In this document: positions 27,307 to 36,808 of the stretch, one piece after another | Numbering within the stretch: the stretch's first letter is position 1 | Layout: every line of letters starts with the position of its first letter | NCBI RefSeq assembly: GCF_001403635.1 | Contig: NZ_LN879468.1 | Span: 1,821,501 to 1,885,500 of the forward strand | Origin: Clostridium massiliamazoniense | Lineage (GTDB): Bacteria > Bacillota > Clostridia > Clostridiales > Clostridiaceae | Length of the DNA: 64,000 nucleotides | Direction of reading: 5' to 3' | Notes under the pieces: model-generated | Seen by the model: only the letters and a program-made list of their open reading frames with translations | The model's database searches: none | What the model was told of the DNA's origin: nothing | Position numbers and translations under genes: made by a program

Positions 27307-27342
27307 CTTAAAGCCCCTAATATCTCTATTAGGGGCTTTAAG
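27307..27342 (-). terminator. Terminator of the C_GCAxxG_C_C gene
   Basis: Perfect 16-bp stem CTTAAAGCCCCTAATA / TATTAGGGGCTTTAAG with a TCTC loop; on the minus strand TATTTTTTGG follows. Confidence 0.85.
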
Positions 27343-27444
27343 CAATTTCAACCTATTTACCTACTTCATTGTCCTATTGAAGCAATTTTAATTATCATAT
27401 ATAGCGAGAAATTTGTCAATTAAATTTTTATTAATTTACAATTA

Positions 27445-27891
27445 TTACGCTAAATTTTCTCTATTTATTATATCTGCAACTATACCAGCAACCTCACCAG
27501 TTATTGATATACATTGCTCCTTATGTTCTCCACATCCCATATCGAATTTTCTAGTTAAAACTCTACAGCATGTACTTTTTCTACTTTCTTTAAATCTATC
27601 ATGTAATTCGGCACTATATTTTAAAGTATCTTGAACTCTTGGGTCCTTACCTTCTTTTCTTCCTGAAACCATACCTAAAGCCATTACTCCTCCTGATACA
27701 GCTCCACAAAGACAACCTGATCTACCTATACCAATTGGAAAACCTGATGCCATTTTTATTACATCATCAGAAAAATCTAATCCATAAGCGTCTTTTATAG
27801 TTTTAACAACTGCCTCTGAACAGAAGAAATCTCCATCTCTATAGTATTTTTCAGCTATTGCAATTACTTCATTTACATCTACTTTACTCAT
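27445..27891 (-). CDS. C_GCAxxG_C_C family protein
   Basis: 148 residues from the ATG at 27891, which lies six bases after AAGGAGG. The family cysteines are visible: FCSEAV, SGCLCGAVSGGVMALG, STCCRVL and MGCGEHKEQC. These proteins probably bind metal or a redox cofactor and often occur near redox enzymes or ModE-like regulators. No partner is adjacent. Function unknown. Confidence 0.85.
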   Translation of the reverse strand: MSKVDVNEVIAIAEKYYRDGDFFCSEAVVKTIKDAYGLDFSDDVIKMASGFPIGIGRSGCLCGAVSGGVMALGMVSGRKEGKDPRVQDTLKYSAELHDRFKESRKSTCCRVLTRKFDMGCGEHKEQCISITGEVAGIVADIINRENLA

Positions 27892-28072
27892 CATAAACCT
27901 CCTTAGTAAATCACTTTCTAAAAGTAAAAACTTAGATGAATGCCAAAATTTCATCTAAGTCCAATCTTCTCCATAAGTACAGTATATACCTTTAATACTA
28001 CAGAAATCAATAAATAATATTTATCTAATAACCTAGGTGTTTAATAAAATCCTTTAAATAATCTTTACTTTA

Positions 28073-28231
28073 TTAATCTTCATCTTCGTCCAAAAATTTT
28101 TCTATATCATCTAAATCATGGTCAGGATTATATTCTTTAGTCTTTCTAACAAGCCTCACAGTTCCTGCAATAACTAAAACAATTAAAATAGCTCCAGCAC
28201 CTAAAGAAATTACAGTAATAACATTACTCAT
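28073..28231 (-). CDS. Small single-span membrane protein
   Basis: 52 residues from the ATG at 28231, supported by GGAGAG. One hydrophobic helix (about residues 4-26) is followed by a basic stop-transfer segment and a very acidic tail ending DDIEKFLDEDED. A longer frame exists upstream but has no ribosome binding site. I do not recognise the family. It lies just downstream of the mpg terminator. Confidence 0.6.
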   Translation of the reverse strand: MSNVITVISLGAGAILIVLVIAGTVRLVRKTKEYNPDHDLDDIEKFLDEDED

Positions 28232-28310
28232 AAAAATCTCTCCATTTAAACCATATAATAATTTATTATATTCAAAGTTCTTTTTAGTTGTGATATTAAC
28301 CGTTAACAAA

Positions 28311-28335
28311 AAAAATAGCCCTAGGGCTATTTTTT
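28311..28335. terminator. Terminator overlapping the mpg stop codon
   Basis: Near-perfect palindrome AAAAATAGCCCTAGGGCTATTTTT. The mpg TAG stop (28327-28329) lies in the stem. Confidence 0.8.
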
Positions 28336-28938
28336 AGAAACATATTTATTACCTTTAATATAATACCTCCAAAGGAAATCCTTTGCTTCCTCTGCATAAT
28401 CTATTCCTATTCTTGTAGTTTCAACTACTTCTCCTACTTTATAATCAAAATCAGCTATGTATAATTCATCGCTACTTAGCATATCTAACTTATTTTCTTC
28501 CATTGTTATATTAAAAGCCTTTGTAAGCTTTGCAGGTCCATTGGTTAATCCCCTTTTTTGAGCATTATTTAGCTCTGTATAGCTTTTTTCAAACCTTCTT
28601 TGACTTAGATACTCAAAATCATTTAAAGGCTCTAAAGCTCTAATTAATACCCCTTCTGCAACGCCTGATTTATTTGTTATAACATTGAAACAATTATGCA
28701 TTCCATAAATAAAATAAACATAAGCCGTTCCAGCTTCATAATATAAAGTTTCAGTCCTTTTTGTTTTCCTTCCACCATAGGCATGACTAGCTTTATCTAT
28801 AGAACCTATATAAGCCTCTGTTTCTACTATTATACCCTTTATTTCTTTGCCCTCTGTTTTTCTCACTAAGACTTTTCCCAATAGATCTTTTGCTACTATT
28901 CTAGCATCTCTATTGAAAAACTCTCTTTCTATTCTCAT
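28327..28938 (-). CDS. mpg: DNA-3-methyladenine glycosylase (AAG/MPG family)
   Basis: 203 residues. It removes alkylated purines from DNA as the first step of base excision repair. Family signatures are [29 protein letters not shown] with the catalytic glutamate, and [17 protein letters not shown]. Single gene; the start is ATG 28938 after GGCGGTG. Ends in the palindromic terminator. Confidence 0.93.
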   Translation of the reverse strand: MRIEREFFNRDARIVAKDLLGKVLVRKTEGKEIKGIIVETEAYIGSIDKASHAYGGRKTKRTETLYYEAGTAYVYFIYGMHNCFNVITNKSGVAEGVLIRALEPLNDFEYLSQRRFEKSYTELNNAQKRGLTNGPAKLTKAFNITMEENKLDMLSSDELYIADFDYKVGEVVETTRIGIDYAEEAKDFLWRYYIKGNKYVSKK

Positions 28939-29048
28939 TGAAACACCGCCTAATATATAAATTTTAAGTTTATTTAAATTATGTGTTAAAAATAATTTTA
29001 GTAGTTTTGTAAGTAAAAATCAAACATAATTTTATTTATTTTTATAAA

Positions 29049-29076
29049 AAAAGAAGCCTAAGAATAGGCTTCTTTT
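29049..29076 (-). terminator. Terminator of the first PTS IIC gene
   Basis: AAAAGAAGCCTA / TAGGCTTCTTTT, 12 bp with a four-base loop and a T-run on the minus strand. Confidence 0.85.
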
Positions 29077-29079
29077 AAA

Positions 29080-30381
29080 TTACTCTTCTTGAGCTTTTGC
29101 AGCTTCTATAGCTTCATCTTGAGCTTTTACATCTCTGTCTGCAGCTACCATTACAAATGGAATGTATATAATAATATCTATAACTAATAATATTATTGAT
29201 AATAAAGCACCACGCCATGAGTTAGTAGCTAACCAACCACTTATTATTGGTGGCATTGTCCAAGTAACCTCTAATTGAACTAAAGGTACAAAGTGCCATG
29301 CTAATGCAAAGTAAGCAACAACTGCATTAAATAATGGTATACAGATAAATGGTATTAAGTATATTGCATCAAGACATATTGGTAAACCAAAGATTATTGG
29401 TTCATTTATATTAAAGAGACCAGGTACTCCTGCCAGTTTTGCAAGAGTTAACTGAACTTCACTCTTCCTTTTCCTTGTTCTATTTACTATAAGTATCGCA
29501 ACAATTAAGCAAATAGTCGCTCCAGCTCCTCCAAAGAAGACAAAGGAATTTAGGAATTGGTCATTTACAATATATATTGGTGGTAACCCATCTTTTACTC
29601 TATTCATATTATCTATTGTTAATGGGAATAACACCCCTTGAACAACTGGTAACATCATATTTGAACCATGTAATCCAAAGAACCATAATATTTGAATAAC
29701 AAATATTAAAACCAATACTCCAGGTAAACTACCAACTACCCCTTGTAAAGGTGTTTGTATACTAGTCATTACAAGTTGAGGTATAGTTACATGAATATAA
29801 TGTTGGTATATAGCTTGTACAAGACCTGAAATCCCTAAAATTATAATTGATGGGAATAAAGATGCAAATGATTTTGCAACTGCAGGAGGTACCCCCTCTG
29901 GCATTTTAAATACAAGCTTTGGATTCCCAAGAAGATATGCCATAGCATCCCCAACTATAAGTGCAAGAATAATAGCTAATAATAATCCATCTGTTCCAAA
30001 GAATTGTGTATTTTTTGCTAAATCGCCAAAGAAAATTATAAATGTCGCAACAGATACAAGACCACCAGCTAATCCATCTTTTCCTCTTGATTTAGTTAAG
30101 TTATAAGCAATAGTAAATGCTACAAGTAAACTCATTATAGCATAAGAGCCATTCCATACTGCTGATCCCCAACTCTTCCAATCCTTACCGAATATATGCT
30201 CCATTAATGGTTGGTAACCTGGAATAGCTAAGTTGTTAATTAAGATTGCAAAGGCACCAGCCATAATTATTGGAATTATAGCAATAAAACCATCACGTAT
30301 AGCAGCTAAGTGTTTTTCTCCACCAATTTTAGCGGCAACTGGAATAAAATATTTTTCCATAAAGCCAATGAACTTTTTCAT
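29080..30381 (-). CDS. celB: PTS lactose/cellobiose-family IIC permease (first copy)
   Basis: 433 residues with about ten membrane segments. Family signatures are IRDGFIAIIPIIMAGAFAIL near the N-terminus, MPEGVPPAVAKSFASLFPS, ILWFFGLHGSNMM and the substrate loop GVPGLFNINEPIIFGLPI. It imports and phosphorylates a beta-disaccharide with separate IIA and IIB proteins. No IIA/IIB gene is adjacent, so it must share those at 39317 and 39750. A sigma-54 promoter lies 240 bases upstream. Confidence 0.92.
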   Translation of the reverse strand: MKKFIGFMEKYFIPVAAKIGGEKHLAAIRDGFIAIIPIIMAGAFAILINNLAIPGYQPLMEHIFGKDWKSWGSAVWNGSYAIMSLLVAFTIAYNLTKSRGKDGLAGGLVSVATFIIFFGDLAKNTQFFGTDGLLLAIILALIVGDAMAYLLGNPKLVFKMPEGVPPAVAKSFASLFPSIIILGISGLVQAIYQHYIHVTIPQLVMTSIQTPLQGVVGSLPGVLVLIFVIQILWFFGLHGSNMMLPVVQGVLFPLTIDNMNRVKDGLPPIYIVNDQFLNSFVFFGGAGATICLIVAILIVNRTRKRKSEVQLTLAKLAGVPGLFNINEPIIFGLPICLDAIYLIPFICIPLFNAVVAYFALAWHFVPLVQLEVTWTMPPIISGWLATNSWRGALLSIILLVIDIIIYIPFVMVAADRDVKAQDEAIEAAKAQEE

Positions 30382-30620
30382 TTGTAATCCTCCCTCTTTT
30401 TTTTAAGAAGTAGTCTTTTCTCTCGTTTCTTACACCGATTAATCTGCATATGTTATTATTTTTAAATATGTTTATTATAATTGCTTAAAAGATTTTTTAT
30501 GATACTACTTCTTTTCTTATATTTAATTGTTAATAAAAACAATCAAATATAGATATACTCTTTTATAAAAACCTTTTCAGTTAAACATTATTTAATTGAA
30601 TTTCTACACTATTATTTATT

Positions 30621-30637
30621 AGCAATTGTTATGCCAA
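30621..30637 (-). promoter_or_regulatory. Sigma-54 (-24/-12) promoter of the first IIC gene
   Basis: Minus strand TTGGCATAACAATTGCT: GG and GC are ten bases apart, as required for sigma-54. Compare the promoters at 36688 and 40137. Confidence 0.8.
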
Positions 30638-30698
30638 TTATGAAATTTCTTTAAAATATGTGAAAAGCCATTAAACAACTCAGTCTTATATTTACAGC

Positions 30699-30730
30699 TT
30701 TTACACATTTACTATGTAATCTGTGTAAAA
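30699..30730. promoter_or_regulatory. Palindromic upstream activator site
   Basis: TTTTACACA (30699-30707) and TGTGTAAAA (30722-30730) form a perfect inverted repeat 70-95 bases upstream of the -24 element, a usual distance for a sigma-54 activator. Confidence 0.6.
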
Positions 30731-30901
30731 TTACCTTATAGCACATAAAAATAGCTACACTAACTTAACACAATGTCCCTTTTCATTAATTAATTTTAGA
30801 TACTTTAGTCATAATTATTAATTAATACTTTATTTTTTCTTATATAGTTATACACATAATTATGATAATTTTATTATTAGTACTACATATAAGGGGGATT
30901 T

Positions 30902-31908
30902 ATGAAAATAACATATACAATTACTAAAAAAGAATTTGATCTTGAATACTCTAACTTTTTCAAGCTAAAAAAATAAAATATATGACCTTAAAATTTATTG
31001 ATAAATTTGATGACTCTTCTTCACAAGTTGAATTATTACTATTAAATAACTCAATAAAGGTAACTGAAAATGATACTACTATTGAATTACAATTTCATAA
31101 TATAACTAATTTAATTGTAAGAGATAAATATATTTTTATGAGCACAGACTTTTTATATAAAATATTGCTTCCTATAAATGCATTTGAAAATGATGAAGCT
31201 AGGAATTTTTTTATTAATACAATTAAGTCTAATATGAACAATAACAAAAGAAAAAAATTTACTTATTACAATGAAAATATAATTATGGATTCTAAATATT
31301 CCTATATACTTTTAGTGATTCTTATACCATTTTTATATTCAATTTATATAAACTTTAATTTATTTGACCAAAATTCCTTTAATGAACTTCTATCATCAAT
31401 ACTATTAACTTCATCTGTAATGTCTTTAATAATTTATTTTATCTTTATAAAATTTCAAAAAAAATATATAGAACTAAGAAATCCAGATAATAGCTTTTCA
31501 TTAAGCATAGATAACAATAATATAATAATATCCAATGATAGCTTTCAAACTACTAATAAACTAACTAATATAAACAATGTCCAAGTACTAAAGAAAAATA
31601 TTTATTTTTATAATAAGAAAAATATTTTGTTTAAAAACTTTTTCATACCCAAACTCTACTTTAATAACAAATCAGAGTTATCTACATTTATAAGCTCCAT
31701 AAAACATAAGAAAAATTCTATTAAAATAAAAAAGAACATAATTTTTTATAGTACGTCCTTATTTACACTACTTTTTTCATTAGGTCTTTTAACTCTTATA
31801 GTTCCATATATCTCAGATATAATCGCATCAATTATTTTATTATTGATCTTATTAATTTTTAAAATATTCATGTATATTATAATGTTCATCAGATCCATAT
31901 TAAATTAA
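30902..31908 (+). pseudogene. YcxB-like membrane protein gene with a one-base frameshift in an A-tract
   Basis: An ATG at 30902 with AAGGGGG upstream encodes MKITYTITKKEFDLEY and stops at 30974 after 24 codons. The following 308-residue frame (30982-31908) has no ribosome binding site of its own. Adding one A to the run of seven at 30967-30973 joins both into one protein of about 335 residues. The joined product has two soluble beta-rich halves, each near a pair of hydrophobic helices (about 104-160 and 250-300 of the second frame), like YcxB family proteins. It may be decayed, phase-variable or a sequencing error. Confidence 0.65.
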
Positions 31909-32001
31909 CTTATGCTTTCTAGTAAATTTAATACATTATTGAAAATTTATACATATAACACTATTATAATTAAAATATATTGAATACTAAGGAGGGAATA
32001 A

Positions 32002-32344
32002 ATGAAAAGCTCAAAAAAAGATTTATATAAAAAAAGGCTCTTTCACTGATATAATAAAATCTATTTTAATAGCTTTCATCCTTATATTTATATCTTACTT
32101 TATATTTCCTAGTGATTATTTTAAAGATTTTAATTATGTAAAAACTAATAATATACCAACTATTCAGAGTGAATCAGTTACTTATCGCATAGAGCACGGA
32201 TTTCGTGGCAGTAAATTTATTGTATTAGAAGTAAATGGTTTAGACTTTCGAATAGTAAATAGTGTTGTAAGAAAAAAATTTTTTAAACTCCAAAATACCT
32301 ATAAAATCAAAAAAAAACTATACTATACAATATTTGCCGAATAG
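32002..32344 (+). pseudogene. Small membrane protein gene with a one-base frameshift in an A-tract
   Basis: ATG 32002 follows AAGGAGGG closely, but the frame stops at 32047 after 15 codons. Removing one A from the run of seven at 32029-32035 opens a frame of about 113 codons to TAG 32342-32344 without stops. It has one membrane helix (IIKSILIAFILIFISYFIF) and an extracellular or luminal soluble domain. Not recognised. Second of three A-tract frameshifts in this cluster. Confidence 0.6.
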
Positions 32345-32451
32345 TAAGACAGTAATAAATATAAATTGAATATAAAACCTCTTTAATGTATTTTGATATT
32401 AATATAAAAAATAGTAGACATATTTTGAATAAAGAATGGCTCTGTCTTACT
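32343..32451. other. Inverted repeat in the intergenic region
   Basis: AGTAAGACAG (32343-32352) and CTGTCTTACT (32442-32451) are perfect inverted repeats, about 90 bases apart. No T-run follows; significance unclear. Confidence 0.35.
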
Positions 32452-32551
32452 ACAATTGAATATCTATTTAAAATGATACTATTTAATTGTTCTTTAGACT
32501 CAACCATATATTATCATTGAATTATCTATTAATATGAAGTAAGGAGGTAAA

Positions 32552-33100
32552 ATGAATACTCTTGATAAAAAATCTAAATTAAAAATATTATGGTTAATAC
32601 TTATAACTTTTTTACTTATCTCCAATATATTTAGTATTAACATACTAATTTATAATATTAACCCTAATCTTGTAAAGTGTATAATCTATATTTTAATCTT
32701 TGTTTTGCCAATATTATTTTTTGATTATACAAAATTAAAATATATAAAAAAAATATATATTCCCTTCAGTATTCTATTCTCATTGTTAAGTATTTTTACT
32801 TATAATTTTCTTTTTGCTGGTGAAACTTATTATAAATTTTCATCACCAAATAAAAATAGAACTTTGGTAGTATCAGAAGGAAGAAAAGATTCCTCTGTGC
32901 CTATATCTTTTTATGAGCTAAAATATAAGTTTATTATTAAATACTACGATACGAAATCGGTAACAATAGCAGATAATTACTTTCAGCCATTTGCTGAACA
33001 CTCATATTCAGTAAAATGGTTGGATAACAATTCTGTTATAGTTGATTATTGTGTAAATCCTATGATAGACTCATGGAACACTATAACAATCCAATTCTAA
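32552..33100 (+). CDS. Hypothetical membrane protein
   Basis: 182 residues. Three or four hydrophobic helices in the first ~95 residues are followed by a soluble beta-rich domain. The pattern SPNKNRTL ... VKWLDNNSVIVD resembles that of the neighbouring 33187 product (SPNKDYKV ... VRWINDKTIVIN), so the soluble domains may be related. AAGGAGG is placed well before the ATG. Unlike its three neighbours its frame is intact. Confidence 0.65.
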   Translation: MNTLDKKSKLKILWLILITFLLISNIFSINILIYNINPNLVKCIIYILIFVLPILFFDYTKLKYIKKIYIPFSILFSLLSIFTYNFLFAGETYYKFSSPNKNRTLVVSEGRKDSSVPISFYELKYKFIIKYYDTKSVTIADNYFQPFAEHSYSVKWLDNNSVIVDYCVNPMIDSWNTITIQF

Positions 33101-33106
33101 ATCAAG

Positions 33107-33155
33107 AAAAAGAACCATATAGATAAACAAGCTATATCTTCTATATGGCTCTTTT
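33107..33155. terminator. Bidirectional terminator between 32552 and 33187 genes
   Basis: AAAGAACCATATAGA pairs with TCTATATGGCTCTTTT over a loop of about 16 bases, with A-rich and T-rich flanks, between convergent genes. Confidence 0.75.
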
Positions 33156-33186
33156 ATTAATTAGGTCTAAATCATATTTCTCTCAT

Positions 33187-33545
33187 TTAATCTACTAAAC
33201 GCCAATCATAAACTTCATTTTTAATATTTAATTCCTTGTCGTTTATTACAATAGTTTTATCATTTATCCATCTTACATTAGAATCTTTTTCATGATAAGA
33301 CCAATAAATATTCTTTTTAATTCCTAATTTATTAACTAATTCTCCTCTTATGGCAAAATCAACTGTTGCATTTCCCCCAATTAAGTATAAATTAACTTTA
33401 TAATCTTTATTGGGTGAATGAACTTGAGATATTAATTCTCCCGTTGGTATATTTCTAATAGAATTAGATTTATATATCAGAATGTACATAGCTGGTATAA
33501 GACAGATTATTAAAACTATAATTAATACATATTTTTTCTTTTCAT
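33187..33545 (-). pseudogene. DUF5412-like membrane-anchored protein gene with a one-base frameshift in an A-tract
   Basis: ATG 33545 lies five bases after TAAGGAG but stops after seven codons. Adding one A to the run of six at 33532-33537 joins it to the frame that includes MYILIYKSNS and continues to 33187. This gives about 119 residues: one N-terminal helix (YVLIIVLIICLIPAMYILI) and a domain with SPNKDYKVNLYLIGGNATVD and VRWINDKTIVIN, typical of DUF5412. Third A-tract frameshift of the cluster, here on the opposite strand. Confidence 0.65.
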
Positions 33546-33559
33546 AATTACTCCTTATG

Positions 33560-33860
33560 TAAATTAATTACCAGCTATAATATTAAAACGCTAACTTATT
33601 AAATACAATTAATATACAATTAAATTAATGTTATATTTTAAAAGAATTCTTTTTTAATAGTATGCTCACTTTATGACCTCAACTAAAATTTATTATCTCA
33701 TTGAATCATTCCTATATTTTCTATTTAAAACGTATTTTCTTCCACTATGTAAACTTAATGTACACAAACATATAACCACATAATATAAAATCATATTATA
33801 TAATTAAAAAGAAAACTTAATATCAAATACTCTATTTTTTACATAACAAATAAAATTAAA
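33560..33860. other. Intergenic region without recognised features
   Basis: AT-rich stretch between the DUF5412-like gene and the terminator of the second IIC gene. I see no ORF, hairpin or repeat worth naming. Confidence 0.4.
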
Positions 33861-33865
33861 TATAA

Positions 33866-33898
33866 AAAAGCCCTAGATTTAAAATCTAGGACTTTTTA
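33866..33898 (-). terminator. Terminator of the second PTS IIC gene
   Basis: AAAAGCCCTAGATTT pairs with AAATCTAGGACTTTTT; T-rich on the minus strand. Confidence 0.8.
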
Positions 33899-33904
33899 TA
33901 TTTA

Positions 33905-35194
33905 TTAAGCTATTGAATTTTCTTCTTGTTCAGCTTCTAATTTTAACTCTTGGTTTGTTGCCATTCTTACAAAAGGCATGTAAATAGCTACTGATACAAC
34001 TATACATAATATTGCAACTAAAGCTCCTCTTATTGAGTTAGTTGATAGGAATGCTCCTAATACTGGAGGCATTGTCCAAGCTGTTAGTATTGTAACCTTA
34101 GGCATAAATCCTATTAAAGTTAATACATAAGCTATTGTTCCTGAAACTACTGGTGCTAATACAAAAGGTATTAAGTATATTGGATTTAATACAAGTGGCA
34201 TACCAAATATTATTGGCTCATTTATATTGAAGCAAGATGCTGCTCCACCAATCTTTGCAATAGCCATTTGAGTTTTACTCTTTCTACCAACTAATAAAAT
34301 TGCAATAATTAAAGCAATTGTAGTTCCTGATCCACCCATATTAACAAATGAATCTAAGAATTGGCTGTTTACTATATGCTCTGGAGTCATACCAGCTTGT
34401 ACTGCTGCTGTATTAGCTTCAGTTAATGGTAATAATACTGCACTTATAATTGGTGCTAATATATTTGAACCATGTAATCCAAAGAACCATAATAATTGTT
34501 GTACAATGATTAATATTATTAATCCATAAAAACTTCCTACAACACCTTGTAATGGTGCTTGTATAGCATTAAATAAAGCTTCATGTATGTTATGAATTCC
34601 AACATAACCAAATAATAATTTAGCAAAAGCAACTATTGCTAATATTATAATTGAAGGTATTAAAGCTGCAAATGATTTTGATACTGCTGGAGGTACTCCT
34701 TCAGGCATTTTTACAACTAATTTTGAATTTCCAGATAATTTAACAAATAATTCTGTTACTATTAAAGCAACTATAATAGATACAAATAATCCTGAACCAC
34801 CTAAGTAAGTGTTTGGTATTGAACCATCTGCATTAGGTGTGTAAAGTAGCATTGTTGAACCTAAGGATAACATAGCTGCTGCTAAACCATCTTTTTCATA
34901 GCCTTTAGCTAAATGGTAAGCTATTGTACATGATGCTAATATTGCTAATATTGCAAAGGAACCATTATATATGTTTCCTCCAAAGTCTTTCCAATTTGAA
35001 GGCAACATGGCATTCATCATATTTTGATACCATTTAAAGCCTAAGTTATTTATTAATACTGCAAATGATCCTGCCATTATTAATGGACTTATTGTAACGA
35101 AGCCATCACGAATTGCAACTAAATGTCTTTGACCGCCTATTTTAGCTGCCACAGGAACAAAGTACTTTTCCATGAATTCTAAAAATCTATTCAT
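33905..35194 (-). CDS. PTS lactose/cellobiose-family IIC permease (second copy)
   Basis: 429 residues, closely similar in layout to the 29080 gene: IRDGFVTISPLIMAGSFAVL, MPEGVPPAVSKSFAALIPS, LLWFFGLHGSNIL and FNINEPIIFGMPLVLNPIY. Membrane component for uptake of a beta-linked disaccharide. It follows the GH4 gene by 107 bases that contain a strong hairpin, so expression is probably lower than that of the hydrolase. Both depend on the sigma-54 promoter at 36688. It must share IIA and IIB with the 39-40 kb operon. Confidence 0.92.
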   Translation of the reverse strand: MNRFLEFMEKYFVPVAAKIGGQRHLVAIRDGFVTISPLIMAGSFAVLINNLGFKWYQNMMNAMLPSNWKDFGGNIYNGSFAILAILASCTIAYHLAKGYEKDGLAAAMLSLGSTMLLYTPNADGSIPNTYLGGSGLFVSIIVALIVTELFVKLSGNSKLVVKMPEGVPPAVSKSFAALIPSIIILAIVAFAKLLFGYVGIHNIHEALFNAIQAPLQGVVGSFYGLIILIIVQQLLWFFGLHGSNILAPIISAVLLPLTEANTAAVQAGMTPEHIVNSQFLDSFVNMGGSGTTIALIIAILLVGRKSKTQMAIAKIGGAASCFNINEPIIFGMPLVLNPIYLIPFVLAPVVSGTIAYVLTLIGFMPKVTILTAWTMPPVLGAFLSTNSIRGALVAILCIVVSVAIYMPFVRMATNQELKLEAEQEENSIA

Positions 35195-35238
35195 TTTTTT
35201 CTCCCCCTTGTAAAACGTTTTCTTATCATTCCAAAGTT

Positions 35239-35289
35239 AAAAATTTAGTGTTCATAGGCATTTTTTGCCTATGAACTAAATTTTTTAAC
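35239..35289 (-). terminator. Hairpin between the GH4 and IIC genes
   Basis: AAAATTTAGTGTTCATAGGC pairs with GCCTATGAACTAAATTTT, 18 or more pairs with one mismatch, T-rich on both sides. It probably acts as a partial terminator within the operon or as an RNA stabiliser. Confidence 0.7.
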
Positions 35290-35301
35290 TAATAAACTAG
35301 T

Positions 35302-36636
35302 CTATTTACTAAAATACTCTTTGAATTGTGGTAAATAATCCTTATGAGCTTCTAATAATTCATCTACTAAAGTCTTAGCTAAAGCATCTGATGCTACTAA
35401 TGGATTTACTGTTAAAGCAAGAACTGCTTTTTCATAATTTCCTTCTACCGCAGCTTCAATAACTAATCTTTCAAAAGTTTTAATCTCTTGGATTAATCCT
35501 CTAACTGCTATTGGTAATTCACCTATTTCAACTGGTTTTGGTCCATCCTTTGTGATTACACAAGAAACTTCTACAGCTGAATCATTATCAATCCCCTTAA
35601 TAGCTCCATTGTTTATAGTATCTACAGGTTGAATATCTCTTTTATCATTATAGATAGAAGTTATTAATCTACAAGCTGCATCACTATAATAAGCTCCTCC
35701 CCTTTTCTCTAATTGAGGTGGCTTAATTGCTAAATTCGAATCTTTATATAAATCAAATAAATCCTTTTCTACACCTTTAACTACTTCAGCCCTTGTTTGC
35801 CCCTTTGAAAATTCTTTAAGTTCTTCATCAAGCATCTTATCTCTTTGGAAATAATACTTATGGTATGGACAAGGCATTACACCTAACCCTCTTATAAACT
35901 CTGCATTCCAAGAAAAGTCTGAAATATTCTTAACTATTTGTCCAACTTCCCCTTTCGCTAAAGCTTCTATTAATTCATCGGTTCTATCTTTACCCTTAAC
36001 TGAAACCTTAGTTCCAAATACCATATGATTTAATCCAGCAAATGTCATTTCTAAATCTTTATGTTCCACATTTAAAACTTTTGATGCTGCCATCTCCATT
36101 CCTATTGGAACATTACATAGTCCTATATACTTACCATTTTTTCTAGTACCATATCTCATTAAAGCTTCAGTGACCATTCCTGCTGGATTAGTAAAGTTTA
36201 TTAACCAAGCATCGGGACAAAGTTCACTCATATCTTTATCAATATCTAAGATTACTGGTATTGTTCTTAATGCTTTAAACATTCCACCAGCACCATTAGT
36301 TTCTTGTCCTATAACCCCATGACTTAAAGGAATTCTTTCATCTTTTATTCTTGCATCTAAAAGACCAACTCTCATTTGAGTAGTTACAAAGTCCGCATCC
36401 TTTAAAGCTTCTCTTCTATCTAAAGTTAAATGAACTTCCATAGGTAATCCTGCTTTTTCAACCATTCTCTTAGCAAGATTTCCTACTATATCTAATTTTT
36501 CTTTTCCCTCTTCTATATCAACAAGCCATAATTCTCTTACTGGTAATTCACCGTATCTTTTTATAAATCCTTCAACTAACTCTGGAGTGTAGCTTGAGCC
36601 TCCGCCAATCGTTACTATTTTAATTCCCTTACTCAT
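35302..36636 (-). CDS. Family 4 glycosyl hydrolase, 6-phospho-beta-glucosidase type
   Basis: 444 residues. The N-terminal NAD-binding loop VTIGGGSSYTPELVEGFIKR is typical of GH4. DADFVTTQMRVGLLDAR, INFTNPAGMVTEAL and GLCNVPIGM (metal ligand cysteine) follow. GH4 enzymes use NAD, Mn and an oxidation-elimination mechanism to split 6-phospho disaccharides delivered by a PTS. Substrate may be cellobiose-6-P or chitobiose-6-P. First gene after the sigma-54 promoter at 36688. Confidence 0.9.
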   Translation of the reverse strand: MSKGIKIVTIGGGSSYTPELVEGFIKRYGELPVRELWLVDIEEGKEKLDIVGNLAKRMVEKAGLPMEVHLTLDRREALKDADFVTTQMRVGLLDARIKDERIPLSHGVIGQETNGAGGMFKALRTIPVILDIDKDMSELCPDAWLINFTNPAGMVTEALMRYGTRKNGKYIGLCNVPIGMEMAASKVLNVEHKDLEMTFAGLNHMVFGTKVSVKGKDRTDELIEALAKGEVGQIVKNISDFSWNAEFIRGLGVMPCPYHKYYFQRDKMLDEELKEFSKGQTRAEVVKGVEKDLFDLYKDSNLAIKPPQLEKRGGAYYSDAACRLITSIYNDKRDIQPVDTINNGAIKGIDNDSAVEVSCVITKDGPKPVEIGELPIAVRGLIQEIKTFERLVIEAAVEGNYEKAVLALTVNPLVASDALAKTLVDELLEAHKDYLPQFKEYFSK

Positions 36637-36687
36637 TTGCTTTTCACCTCTCTACACTTTTTCTTTAATTCTTATGCAAATATATAT

Positions 36688-36704
36688 AGCAATAACCATG
36701 CCAA
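36688..36704 (-). promoter_or_regulatory. Sigma-54 promoter of the GH4-IIC operon
   Basis: Minus strand TTGGCATGGTTATTGCT, 52 bases before the GH4 start. The 17-mer is identical to that at 40137-40153; GG and GC are ten bases apart. Confidence 0.85.
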
Positions 36705-36769
36705 AATTAATTTTAGATATAAATTTATTATAATTGGCTATATAACTAACTTTATACACAGTTCACAAC

Positions 36770-36808
36770 TTACACACTTCGACATTTTTTTCGTGCATTT
36801 CTGTGTAA
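36770..36808. promoter_or_regulatory. Upstream activator site of the GH4-IIC operon
   Basis: TTACACA (36770-36776) and TGTGTAA (36802-36808) are inverted; a TATACACA half-site lies at 36753-36760. Distance to the -24 element is about 65-105 bases, like the site at 30699. Confidence 0.55.
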
